Shown here in pieces: positions 36,254 through 47,661 of a stretch of 64,000 bases of DNA. The number at the start of each line of letters is the position of its first letter. Within the stretch, counting starts at the first letter, position 1. The position numbers were made by a program, and so were the translations under genes. Location of the stretch: NCBI GenBank assembly GCA_028386065.3, contig JAKUCV010006808.1, positions 110,672-174,671 of the forward strand, in the 5' to 3' direction. A model generated the notes under the pieces. The model made no database searches and was not told where the DNA came from. It saw only the letters and a program-made list of their open reading frames with translations. The DNA comes from Turnera subulata. Taxonomy: Eukaryota; Streptophyta; Magnoliopsida; Malpighiales; Passifloraceae.

Positions 36254-36580
36254 AGGGAAAGGGGTTAGGGTTGGAGCCGGCCCAGTCCCAAAACGACGTC
36301 GTTTTGGACTGAGGCACGGTCAACCCGCCCTAGTCAACGTTTTTTTTTCTTTAAAACCCCAAAACGACGTAGTTTTAGTGAAACTACTTATAAGCCTAAC
36401 TTTCAACTTCGAAACCCGATTAAACTCCCACGAAGGCCGTACCCGTCATACTAACGACTTAATACCGATATAAACAAGGTAAAAAAATTTATTTTCCTAG
36501 CCCAAAAATCCGGAAATTCCTCAAGGGTAAATTAGAATAAAAATTCCGAAAATCAAATTGTGAAAATTCGGGGCGTCACA
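36254..36580 (-). repeat. Truncated 3' LTR of element C
   Basis: 327 bp matching the start of the LTR at 44373-44699. It contains the palindrome at 36288-36307. The left edge joins directly to element B LTR sequence. Confidence 0.88.
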
Positions 36581-36600
36581 GCTCTACCCCACTTAAGAAA
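36581..36600 (-). other. Polypurine tract of element C
   Basis: On the minus strand TTAAGTGGGGTAGAGC directly precedes the LTR start TGTGACGCC. Confidence 0.75.
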
Positions 36601-36632
36601 AATTTCGTCCTCGAAATTACAAGAAATGAAAA

Positions 36633-39600
36633 TCAGAGCAGATGTGGATACTGCTCTCTCATATGGGACTCAACCTCCCAAGTAGCCTCATTCAGAGAAT
36701 GACGGCTCCATCTGACCCGATCTATAGAAATGGTACGACTCCTCAACTGTCGCACCTCCTGAGCCAAAATGTCCACCGGCTCCTCAACATAGGTCAAATC
36801 CTCAGAAATCTCCACCTCTGTCGGGGATACAACATGACTAGGTTCAGACCGATAACGCCTCAGCATCGAAACATGGAATACATCATGTATGCACGACAGC
36901 TCCTCCGGTAAAGCCAACCTGTAGGCCAGCGGACCAATCCACTCCATGATCTCATATGGACCAATATAACGAGGGCTCAACTTGCCCTTCCTCCCAAACC
37001 GGATAACACCTCTCCAGGGAGCAACGCGGAGGAAAACCCTATCACCTACACTGTACTCCATCTCTCGACGATGCTTATCGAAAAAACTCTTTTGCCGGTC
37101 CTGAGCAGCTCTCATGCACTGCTTAACCACCTCGATCTGATCAATAGTCTCCTGAACTAGGTCCGGACCAACCACTTGCCTCAGACCTTCCTCATCCCAA
37201 CAGATCGGACTACGGCACTTCCGCCCATACAAAGCCTCATAAGGCGCCATACCGATACTAGAGTGATACCCGTTGTTATAAGCAAACTCAACTAACGGTA
37301 ATGTCTCATCCCAAGAGCCATTGAAGTTGAGCACACATGCTCTAAGCATATCCTCCAGCGTCTGTACAGTCCTCTCTGACTGCCCATCGGTCTGCAGATG
37401 GAATACAGTGCTGAAATTTAGCTTAGTACCCAAAGCTGACTGTAAGCTCTTCCAGAAATGGGAAGTAAACCTCGGATCCCTGTCCGACACAATGGATAGT
37501 GGAACTCCATATAGACGGACAATACCCGAAACATATAACCTCGCCAGCTTATCCATTGTATCCGTCTGCTGAATCGGTAAGAAATGAGCTGACTTGGTCA
37601 ATCTGTCAACAATGACCCAGATGGCATCATGTCGACCCCGGGTCCTCGGTAACCCGATCACAAAGTCCATAGTGATATGCTCCCACTTCTACTGCGGAAT
37701 AGTCAAAGATCTCAACTTGCCGGTAGGAGCCTGATGCTCGGCCTTCACCTGCTGACAAGTTATACAACGAGCCACAAACTCCGCAACTTCCTTCTTCATC
37801 CCGGGCCACCAATAATGACTCTTCAAGTTCTGGTACATCTTGGTGCTACCAGGATGCATAGCATATGGCGCATTATGCGCTTCATCTATGATCCATTTCC
37901 TCAAATCATCGACATCCGGAACACACAACCGATCACCGATCATCAAAGCACCATCCTCCCGGACATAGAAATTAGAACTCTCTCCACCGAGAGCCTTATC
38001 CCGCAAGTCCGCTAGATGAGGATCACCATACTGCAACTCCATGATCTTATCTCGCAAGGTCGGCCGGATACTCAAACTGGCAAGCAACGCCCCAGTAACA
38101 TCCACCTCCAACTGCGCATCCAACGACCTCAGCTCCACCAGGGAAGGCAAAGCATAAGAAATTGAGTCCTCATTCGTAGAAGCCACTCTCTTCCGGCTCA
38201 ACACATCCACAACAACATTGGCCTTGCCTGGATGGTACTCGATAGTACAGTCATAATCCTTCAGAAGCTCAATCCAGCGTCTCTGCCTCACATTAAGCTC
38301 CCTTTGGGTCATGATGTACTTCAAACTCTTGTGATCCGTGAAAATCCGACACTTCTCACCGTACAGATGGTGTCTCTAGATCTTCAGAGCAAAGACCACA
38401 GCAACTAACTCTTGATCATGGGTCGAATAGTTCTTCTCGTGAGTTCTCAACTGCCTGGAGGCATAAGCAATCACCCGACCCTCCTACATCAAAACACATC
38501 CCAAGCCTAAACCAGAAGCATCACTGAACACCGTGTACTCCACTCCGGGTCTCGAAACAGTCAAAACCGATGCAGAAGTCAACCGACTCTTCAACTCCTC
38601 AAAACTCTTCTAACAATGGTTATCCCAAAAAAAAGTACAGTCTTTCCTCAACAGCTTAGTCATGGGACCAGCTATTAAGGAAAAACCCTCAATGAACCTT
38701 CGGTAATAACCAGCAAGTCCAAGAAAACTCCGTATCTCCGATACACTCTTCGGTGGCTCCCAATCCATGACAGCCTTAATCTTGGCCGGGTCCACCTTAA
38801 TGCCTTCACCGGACACAATATGCCCTAGGAACGCGACCTCATCCAACCAAAACTCACACTTGCTGAGCTTGGCATAGAGTTGTTCTTCCCTCAACCTCTG
38901 CAAAACCTGACTCAAGTGGTCCTCATGTTCGGCCTTACTACTCGAGTAGACCAGAATATCATCAATGAACACTACCACAAACCGGTCCAGAAATTCATGG
39001 AAGACCTGTTGCATCATACACATGAACACTGCCGGTGCATTCGTCAGGCCAAATGGAACAACCACAAACTCATAATGACTATACCGGGTGCGAAATGCAG
39101 TCTTCGGTATGTCTTGTTCTGCAATCCGAACCTGATGGTAACCAGATTGCAAGTCAATCTTCGAGAATACAGATGCACCCTGCAACTGATCGAACAAGTC
39201 ATCGATCCTGGGCAAAGGATACTTGTTCTTCACAGTCACCTTGTTCAACTGCCTATAGTCCACACACATCCGCATACTGCCATCCTTCTTCTTCACAAAC
39301 AAGACTGGGGCACCCCATGGTGAGATGCTCGGTCTAATGAAACCCTTATCCAACAACTCCTCCAGTTGTTTCTTCAACTCTTGAAGTTCCGTCGGAGCCA
39401 TTCTGTAGGGAGGTATAGAAATAGGTGCAACTCCCGGTACCAAGTCAACTGTATACTCTACCTCCCGCTCCGGAGGCAACCCAGGTAAGTCATCAGGAAA
39501 TACATCAGGAAACTCCTGAACAATCGGAATATCCTCCACTCTAGGTATTGGCACCGAAGAATTGACCACATGGGCTAGAAAAGCATCACAACCCTCTTGG

Positions 39601-41329
39601 ATCATCCTGAAAGCTTGGATGGCCGAGATACAACACGTTGATAGAGCTCTTCGCTCTCCAACGAACACCAATCTACGCCCTAATAGAGAAGACAGAGACA
39701 CTTCCCTGGCCCGACAATCAACTACAGCCTGATGTCTGGACAACCAATCCATGCCTAAGATAACATCAAACTCTCCTAAGTCCATGACAGCAAGATCAGA
39801 AGGAAAACTCTCACTATCATACTCTATCAATACATCTCTACAAACTCGATCAACAACTACTATATCACCAGTGGGTAAACGGATTCTCAGGGGTCTACTA
39901 AGGTTATCATGTTCTATATTATGAGTGGTCATGAAAGCACGTGATACAAAAGAGTGTGTTGAGCCAGGATCAACTAAAGCATGTGCATACTGACCAAAAA
40001 CCATAAATGTACCTACTATAACCTCTGGAGCATCAGCAGCCTCCTCCCGGGTGATGGCATAAACCCTAGGAGCTGCAGCAGACTGAGTCGCACCCCCGCG
40101 GTTCGAAGCTCCAAAACCCCCACGACCTCGACCCTGCTGTCCGCCACCCCTGTTCGGACCAGAAAAAACAGCACCACTAGCCACCGAACTCTGCACTGTA
40201 TACTGGGAACCACTGCCACCACTATCGTTAATCCACTTGTAACATGATGACTTCTGGTGTCCCGGCTTATTGCAATACCAGCATGTACCCGAGAATCGTG
40301 CCGAGGAACCCCGTCCTTGAGATCCAGACTGATAGGATCGTCCTCCCGAGGATCTGTCTGGTCCACCCTGATAACTCTGCCCTCGGGACTTCTTCGAACC
40401 TCGATAAGAAGAACCCTGTCCACCAGAATAGTCTGCATCTCCGGCATCAGAATACTGCCTCTTCTGTCTTGAAGCAGATGACTGCTTCCTCTGCTCGGCT
40501 GTCCGAGCCTCCTTCCCGATCAACTGCACTCTCTTAGCATCAAAAGCAGCCTCACAAGCTGCCTCCCAAGTCTTGTGCCCTCCACCAGCCACAACTAACG
40601 CCAACTCTGTACGTAAGCCATTAACAAACCGCCTACACTTAGTCACCTCATCGGGCACAAACTCCCTAGCATAAGAGAGAAGGATGCTGAACCGAATCCT
40701 GAAAGCTGATACCGACTCATCTAGTCCCTGCTTCACCTCAAGAAATTGCTTCTTCTGCTCCTCCAGAAAACCAACAGTGAGAAACTTCTTGTAGAATTTC
40801 TCCTTGAAATACTCCCATGGCATCTCCACAGGCTTCGGTAGGTTGGCCACAAGTTCCTGCCACCATGTCAATGCATAACCCGAGAACTTGTGTGCCGCAA
40901 ATCGAGCCCTCTGCTCAGGTGCACAAGTGAACTTCTCCAGAACATTCTCCACCTGGCGGAACCAATCATCAAACTCCTTGGCTTTGCCCTCTTCACCAGA
41001 GAATTCCTTAACTGCTGACTTATCCATGTGCTTATACCCGCTCTCCATACCACCTGCCGCAGCAGGTGCTACCGGTTGGGCACCCTGCTGCTGCTGCTGC
41101 TGCTGAAACAGCTGGAACTGTTGCCACTGCAAAAAGGCCTAATACTGCTGGAACGCTGGGTCCACAACAGGTGGTACGGGTGGCACAACGTTCTGTTCTC
41201 CCCCACCTGCAGCATTATTCCTACTGCATTATTGTTCCCCTGACCAACGGGAACCTGCATCACCGACATATTGTCAGAGACATGAGTAGCGGCGTCATCC
41301 TCAGCATTGTGCTGTCCCTGGTGATCCAT
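36633..41329 (-). pseudogene. Chromovirus gag-pol with five TAG stops and a gag frameshift
   Basis: Gag starts at ATG 41329 and shifts frame near 41220 at a small duplication. From 41141 one frame runs to the TGA at 36633. Domains in order: retrotrans_gag core (TWWQELV and the following helices, about 40870-40650); CCHC knuckle [14 protein letters not shown] near 40280; protease [10 protein letters not shown] near 39960; RT with [13 protein letters not shown] near 39160 and FIDDILVYS near 38970; RNase H; integrase zinc module (HPGSTKMY...CITCQQVK, 37860-37740) and catalytic core (DFVIGLP near 37670, TDGQSERTVQ near 37390); GPY/F motif; chromodomain-like tail (36810-36640). In-frame TAG codons at 41139, 38610, 38484, 38376 and 37689 break it. 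Each sits where the family has Gln or Trp. Confidence 0.93.
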
Positions 41330-41455
41330 ATCAACGCCTATATGAATGCAAAAGAGTCAAAAACACTTTTAAAATTATAAATCTGGAAACAGGCTTAAAC
41401 ACAGAAATCCCTTTGAAAACCAGGTTTAAAACACTTTTAAAACCAAGGATCTAAA

Positions 41456-41474
41456 GCCTGCTCCGCTACCAAGC
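41456..41474 (-). other. PBS of element C
   Basis: On the minus strand GCTTGGTAGCGGAGCAGGC follows the LTR end directly. It matches the element B PBS. Confidence 0.75.
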
Positions 41475-44400
41475 TGAAACACCCGCGTCCCAATTTTACA
41501 AATAAAATACTTAATCAAAGGAATTTACCAAAATGCCCCTGAAACCCGGGACACGAAATCCAATACCAAACATTATCTGAAAAACTTAATAAAACGAGAT
41601 GTCATAAAGAACAAGAGAAAACCGGCTTATCAAGCCTTAAGTCAACCCGGCATCCAGCCGAAACATCATCAGAAATCAAATCCCAGCAACCCGCCGATAA
41701 AGTAATCAAAATCAATAATGACATCTCAACAAAATCCAATGCAGCGGAAAGTAGGATAAAATAAAAACAGGAAAAGAAAACAAGGTATGCATGTCGGCTC
41801 TATGGATCCAACCGGGAGAAGAAGTACAGCTACCTGCTGGGATAACCACGTCCATACTCCGGAAAGGAGGAGAGAGACTGCACGCTAACTAAGAGTCTGA
41901 AAAACAACGATGGCGATTATGTGAGTCGCCTACTCAGTGAGCAGTATAAATCTAGTTATGTAGGTGTGCAAAGCAAGTTCGAAAGGAAAGTAGAGAAACA
42001 AACACAAGTAAGCAAACACACAATAACCAGTACTAACATGCCAACCACAAAAAGCAGACAGTTTGTATTTTTCATCTGTTGTGTGTTAAGTTTTCTTATT
42101 ATATTTATTATTCAGGGCCCCCTACTGTGTACGTCGAGCTTGGTCCCGTCTCATGAGACAACCAGGGCAGAAGCCCAATATAACCAGACATAAAGCCCAA
42201 ATATCACCATAGAGAGAGAGAGAGACAGAGAGAAAGAGGGAGGTAGAAAGAGGGAGGTAGAAGGAGGGAGGTAGAAACCGGTCATCACAGACCCATATGC
42301 TAAACCGCATATACCATGCTATCCTGCATGCAAACCCGAGGGGTATCACTTTCCGCTCGAACCAACCGGTCATCAGCACACAGTAGCCTATCTTCTACTG
42401 TACATTATTCTTATTCATACTTATAAGTTCATGTGTGCCAAGAGTTGTGATTTAACAGGGTTGTGTGAATTATTATCTCAATCAAACATCCGGGTTTCCA
42501 ACCCACAGTACGTCACTCAGATCACCCAAAATCACTCCACGTGTTATATTCCATAAAAATTAAAAATCATACCCATCCGGTAAATAGTAACACATAGGCA
42601 CACAATACAGATCACAACATGTTAGCAAACAAGGCATGCAACTCAAACAAACTAATCTAACAAGCACATGCATACAAACATAAAAAAAGACTTATAAAGT
42701 CACCTCAACGATGATGATTCTGTGGAGCTTTCCCCAAAACAGATCCTCCAGCTCCCGAGGTATTACCCGTGCCTGAATACCGGCACACACAATAATTACA
42801 AAACAATAATCACAAACTGTGCATGCATGATACCTATACGCTCAACTGAGTGAAACCCGACCCAAACTACCCGATTAAGTAATTTAGGTCTAAGCCCAAA
42901 AGGGTATATCTCCTCACTAAAAACTCCAAAAGATAAGGACCTAAGGTTAACCGAGCTTAAGCCCATCAAAACCTGAAATAATCCCTCGGCCTAAAGCCCA
43001 CTTCCACAAGTCTGCAATTATCCCGATTTATGAATTTGGCCTTACAGCCCATTCCTTAAAGTCCATAACGAGTCCCCGGGCCCAAAGCCCATCCAAGTCC
43101 AAAACCGAATCCCGGGCCTAAAGCCCATTATGAAGTCGGGCTTAAAGCCTGTTACCCAAGTCCAAAGGTTATCCAATTAAGTCATTGGGCCTCAAGTCCA
43201 TATCTTAAGGTCCATCAAAGTCCCAAGGTCTTTAAAGTCAGTTAGTTGGGCCTGGGCCCGGTTTTTCCTAATTACCGTTCTAAGGTCATTCCCGAGCCCA
43301 AGTGTTCCCGGCCTATGGTTCTACCCGTGTCGGTAAATTTCCGGCCACACACTCTCACAACCCCGCACACGGTATTCCACTAAATATCTTTAATTCCCAA
43401 TACAACAATTATACCTACGTTAATTATTACATGCCATGAATGAGATTAAAACATAACAAAGAAAAGATACCCTCAAGTCGGAAATATTCTGCCTTGTCGG
43501 AAGCAAACCCGAGCCCTCGTTGGAAAATTCCCGAGCCTTGCCGAAAAATTCCCGAGCCTCGCCGGATTCCGGTGACCTTTCCGGAATTCACCCAAGCTGC
43601 TAGAAACAACCCAACAACAACACTGCCATCATCCAAACATCACCCAATTCAACAACAACCAACACCAAAATTGATTGAAAGATTATAATCGAATTAAGGA
43701 CAAGCTATGGCAATGGAACCTTACCCAGAAAATCAACCAAATCTGCCCGGAACTGTCTACCACCAAAACTCGAGCCGTGAAGCACCTCTGCTCGGAGAAG
43801 AAGCTCGCGGACGTTGGTTCTGCACAGCCTCTGCCGACTGAGACCACCACCTGCACTGCCGGCAAGGACCCGACCGCCAGCAGGAACCCCCGGATCCAAA
43901 AGTACCGCACCCACACCGACGAACAAACCCAGCCACACAACCGCAACGAAAAACTGAACCCAAGAACCACACATCGCCGGCCATCACCAGCAACAACCCG
44001 TTTCACGATTAGAATTAGAAATCAGCCCGTCGAAGCCAAAAGGAAAAGAAGAAGAGGTAGACAACATTTACCTTCTACAGGCGACGACGACGATGCGAGC
44101 AAGACGGTTTGAGACTTGGTGGCGGCAGCGTCGACACAGAGTAACGGGAAGAAGAAGTCCGGACTGTGTGGAGAGGAAAAGAGAACAAGGCGGCGACGAC
44201 TGGTGTTTCGGGAACAGCAAGGGACGTTCTGAGGAGAGGGGGTTTCGTGGGAGAGAAGAGGAGAAGAGGGAGAGAGAGAAGAGGAAGAAGGAGAAGGGAG
44301 GCACCGTCAGGAGGGAAGAGATGGAAGAAAGAAAAGTGGAGAGAAAAGAAAAGAAAGAAAGAGAAAGGGGTTAGGGTTGGAGCCGGCCCAGTCCCAAAAC

Positions 44401-44699
44401 GACGTTGTTTTGGACTGAGGCGCGGTCAACCCGTCCTAGTCAATGTTTTCTTCTTCCTTTAAAACCCCAAAACGACGTAGTTTCAGTGAAACTACTTATA
44501 AGCCTAACTTCCAACTTCGAAACTCGATTAAACTCCCACGAAGGACGTACCCGTCATACTAACGACTTAATACCGATATAACCAAGGTAAAATAATTTAT
44601 TTTCCTAGCCCAAAAATCCAGAAATTCCTCAAGGGTAATATTAGAATAAAAATTTCCCAAAATTCCGAAAATCAAATTGTGAAAATTCGTGGCGACACA
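41475..44699 (-). repeat. Full-length 5' LTR of element C
   Basis: 3225 bp; on the minus strand it starts TGTGTCGCC and ends GGTGTTTCA. It contains a GA-rich tract at 42210-42275 and a one-mismatch version of the 20-bp palindrome at 44394-44413. Short open frames around 43430-44460 lie in a GC-rich LTR block and have no recognised domain. Confidence 0.9.
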
Positions 44700-46173
44700 A
44701 TTTGAGTTGTTTGGATTTAGACCCTGATCTTTAGTAAAAGGGTGTCATGGGTTTAACTCGAGATCATGTTATTAATATGCATTTACTCAATTGTCATGAA
44801 TAAACATCTTATATGATGTATATGTTCATAGGAGGTACATAGGGATGTCGAGGTGGAACGAGGTTTCGGGTTCCGAGGCAATTAATATGGCCCAGGTGAG
44901 GACATATAAACCTTTGTATGCATTACTGCCTACAATACTCGGTTAATAAACGTGGTACATGAAGTGGTAATACTTAGTTGGCATTGTATGCTATATGCAT
45001 GTATGCTTACTGTGTTGGTGTTCCTGTGTGCACTTGTATCTTAGTGGTGGTACTTGATGTGATATGTCTGATTATGTGAATCGTGTGCCTGTGTGATATG
45101 ACATGCCAGTTGAGTATGATTTGTTTGTTATGATTAAATAATATGAGATATGATTCTGTGATTCGTGTGGTGATTTGTGGGCTGGAGGCCCGGACTAGAA
45201 AATAAAATATTAAATCCACACAATCCTGGACAATCATAATGTATGGCACATATAACTCATTAAGTATAACTGAGAATAATGTACAATAAAAAAATACTAC
45301 TGTGGGGCTGTTGACCGGTTGGTTTGAGTGGGAAGTGTTACCCCTCGGGATTGCATGCGGAATAGCATGGTATATGCGGATTTGCATATGGGTCTGTGAT
45401 GACTGGTTCTACCTCCCTCTTTCTATCTCCCCATTTCTACCTCCCTCTTTCTCTTTGTCTGTCTCTCTCTCTCTATGATGAAATTTGGGCTTGGGCCCTG
45501 ATTGTATTTGGGCTTATGCCCTGGTTGTCTGAACAGACGGGACCGAGCTCGACGCACACAGTAGGGGGCCCTAATAAATTATTAAATCCTAATAAAATAT
45601 TTAAACCTAATAACAACGATAATAATATAAGTAATGATAAGTGATGGTTTGAAGTCTGATGATGACTTGTGTTGTGTATTGTGTCTTGTTTTGTGCACTG
45701 TGATTGCTATTGCTTAATGCCGGTGTATTTGTAGTTGATTTGTTTTGGTATACTTTGGTTTATTTGTTTTGCGGTGAGACAGTGGTTAGTCTCACCCCCT
45801 CACAGTCTTTACACAGGTTAGTTGATCGATGATCAGAAGAGCATATCAGTAGGTGGCGGTGCTTTCCTCCTCGGGTCGGATCCATAGGGTTCATTGCATG
45901 CATGTTGCTATGTATTTTTTTTTGTCTTCCGCTGCGTACTTGATTCCATTGTATTATTTATTATTTGATTGAATGTTGATCATGTTGTTGATACCGTATC
46001 CGGGGTAGAAGGGCATTTTGGTCACTTCTCATGTTGTAATTTAATTTAATGGGTTATTTGGGATACAGGTGTTTAGTTGATGATGTTCGTGTCCTGGGAA
46101 TGATAAGCACAATTTAGTCATTTTAGATTTTAAATTGTAATTTATATTAATAAATTAGGACACGGGCGTTACA
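44700..46173 (+). repeat. 5' LTR of element B, second part
   Basis: Collinear with 49546-51023 of the 3' LTR. Compared with the intact copy, about 708 bp (48838-49545 equivalent) are missing between the two 5' LTR parts. Confidence 0.88.
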
Positions 46174-47661
46174 GTTGGTAGCGGAGCAGGCTGTAGATCT
46201 TTGGAATTGTGTTGATATATTTTGTGATCTTATGTGCATATGTCTGCTTCTCTTTGAGTCGGTTGTTGCATGGACATATGCTTTCATATAGTGAGTCTTT
46301 CTATGGATCCGGTGGAGGACACGCACCTGCTGAGGGTCGTGACCCGGTATTGTTGTTGAAGTGACATGTTTGCCTTTACAGCAAAGGCTGTAGCAAAGTT
46401 TATTTTGTGGAATATCCACTGTTTTATCAGAGTCGGTGTAGACTCTTGATTCTTTGCTTATGTTTTTGTGTCGGTGTGCATACACCGTTGCTGCTTTTTC
46501 ATGTGCTATTACCGGAAGGTGCTTTCCTACGGTAACATGTCTGATAGTTCCAGAAATAGAACTGGCCAATACAAGTAAGAACCATCGTTTTGCTTTTGGA
46601 GGTTACATCTATCAAGAGATGATTTGATGTGATTCTTGTGGATATGATTCTTGTAATCTTTGTGATCATGTTATTTGTGGTTTGATTATGTGAGTTCAAG
46701 GACTTGAATTTACTGGTGAATTATTATGTGGTTAAATTTTGTTTGGAGTTCGAGCTGATAATTGTTGATTAAATTTGAGTTTGATTTAATGGTATATTTG
46801 GAGAGTTATCTGTCAATTATGCTTAATTTGAGGTTGATCTAGTAGTATATCCGGGGAAAAGTCTTTTAATGATACTTGAGGTATCTAACCTTATTGGAAT
46901 TTTGAGACAATAATGGTGATAGCTATAGGAAAGTTTTGATCATGAATTTTGTTGAGGTTATAGTTCTTATGCTGAGGGATGCCGGTAGTTTGTTTGTATT
47001 GAGATTTGATTTTGAGGTGATCTCGGGGATTGTGATTCAGTTACTAGGTTGTTAGTTATGTGACGAGAGATACATTGATGTTTTAATTTCTTTATCAAAG
47101 AAACTTTGGAGTCAGTGCTAAGAATGGCTTGAGGGATAGATGGATAAGTATGGGTTATGAAAGGATGTTTGGGTCGTGAGGAATCCAAGTTATGGAAATT
47201 ATAATTACGATATCTCGGTAATGATTGGATTCTAGTGCCTAAGGTATGTTTCGGGAATTATACGATTTTGGCTGAATTGATGTGTGAAAAAGGAAATAGT
47301 TTGAGGTTCGGAACATGAAATAGATCATGGATTTTTGGTCTTGAGTTATTCATAATGGGCGTGATGATAAATGAAATGGTTTATGGATTCTGGCATTGAT
47401 AATGTTGATGATGATTGGATAAGACTCTTGGGTCAGTGCTTGATTTTTTGTCCTTTTGACCATGTTTGATTAAGTCCACGATCGACTTGGTATATTGGAG
47501 ATGTTGCTTGGAAATATGATTGATGTTCGTGATGGTTCTACTTGGTGGTTTTGGCCAACGGTATTTTGATACCGGATGACACCACTGTGTCAGATAAGCA
47601 CTTGGTGGCTTGATTTGTTCTGTAAATTTCGAGGATGAAATTTTGTTAAGTGGGGTAGAAT
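46174..47661 (+). other. Internal region of element B
   Basis: The PBS TTGGTAGCGGAGCAGG is at 46175-46190 and the PPT TTAAGTGGGGTAGAA at 47646-47660. An ATGGATCC... near 46302 lies where gag starts in element C, but the frame closes after a few codons. No other gag or pol trace is evident. The rest is 1.3 kb of AT-rich non-coding DNA. Confidence 0.8.

Larger units (their letters stand above)
36254..44699 (-). mobile_element. Element C: Ty3/gypsy chromovirus (Tekay/Del-like), opposite strand, nested in B
   Basis: It contains, on the minus strand, a full-length 5' LTR (41475-44699), a PBS, gag-pol with a C-terminal chromodomain-like segment, a PPT and the first 327 bp of the 3' LTR. The 3' LTR remainder is missing, together with about 0.7 kb of the host LTR of element B. 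The flank on the right is ATTTG; the left duplication was lost with the deletion. The gag-PR-RT-RH-INT order plus chromodomain defines a chromovirus. Confidence 0.92.

Noticed and set aside
43427..44462. Cluster of ORFs in the GC-rich block of the element C LTR
   Set aside because: Same LTR block occurs in other copies with different frames; composition-driven.
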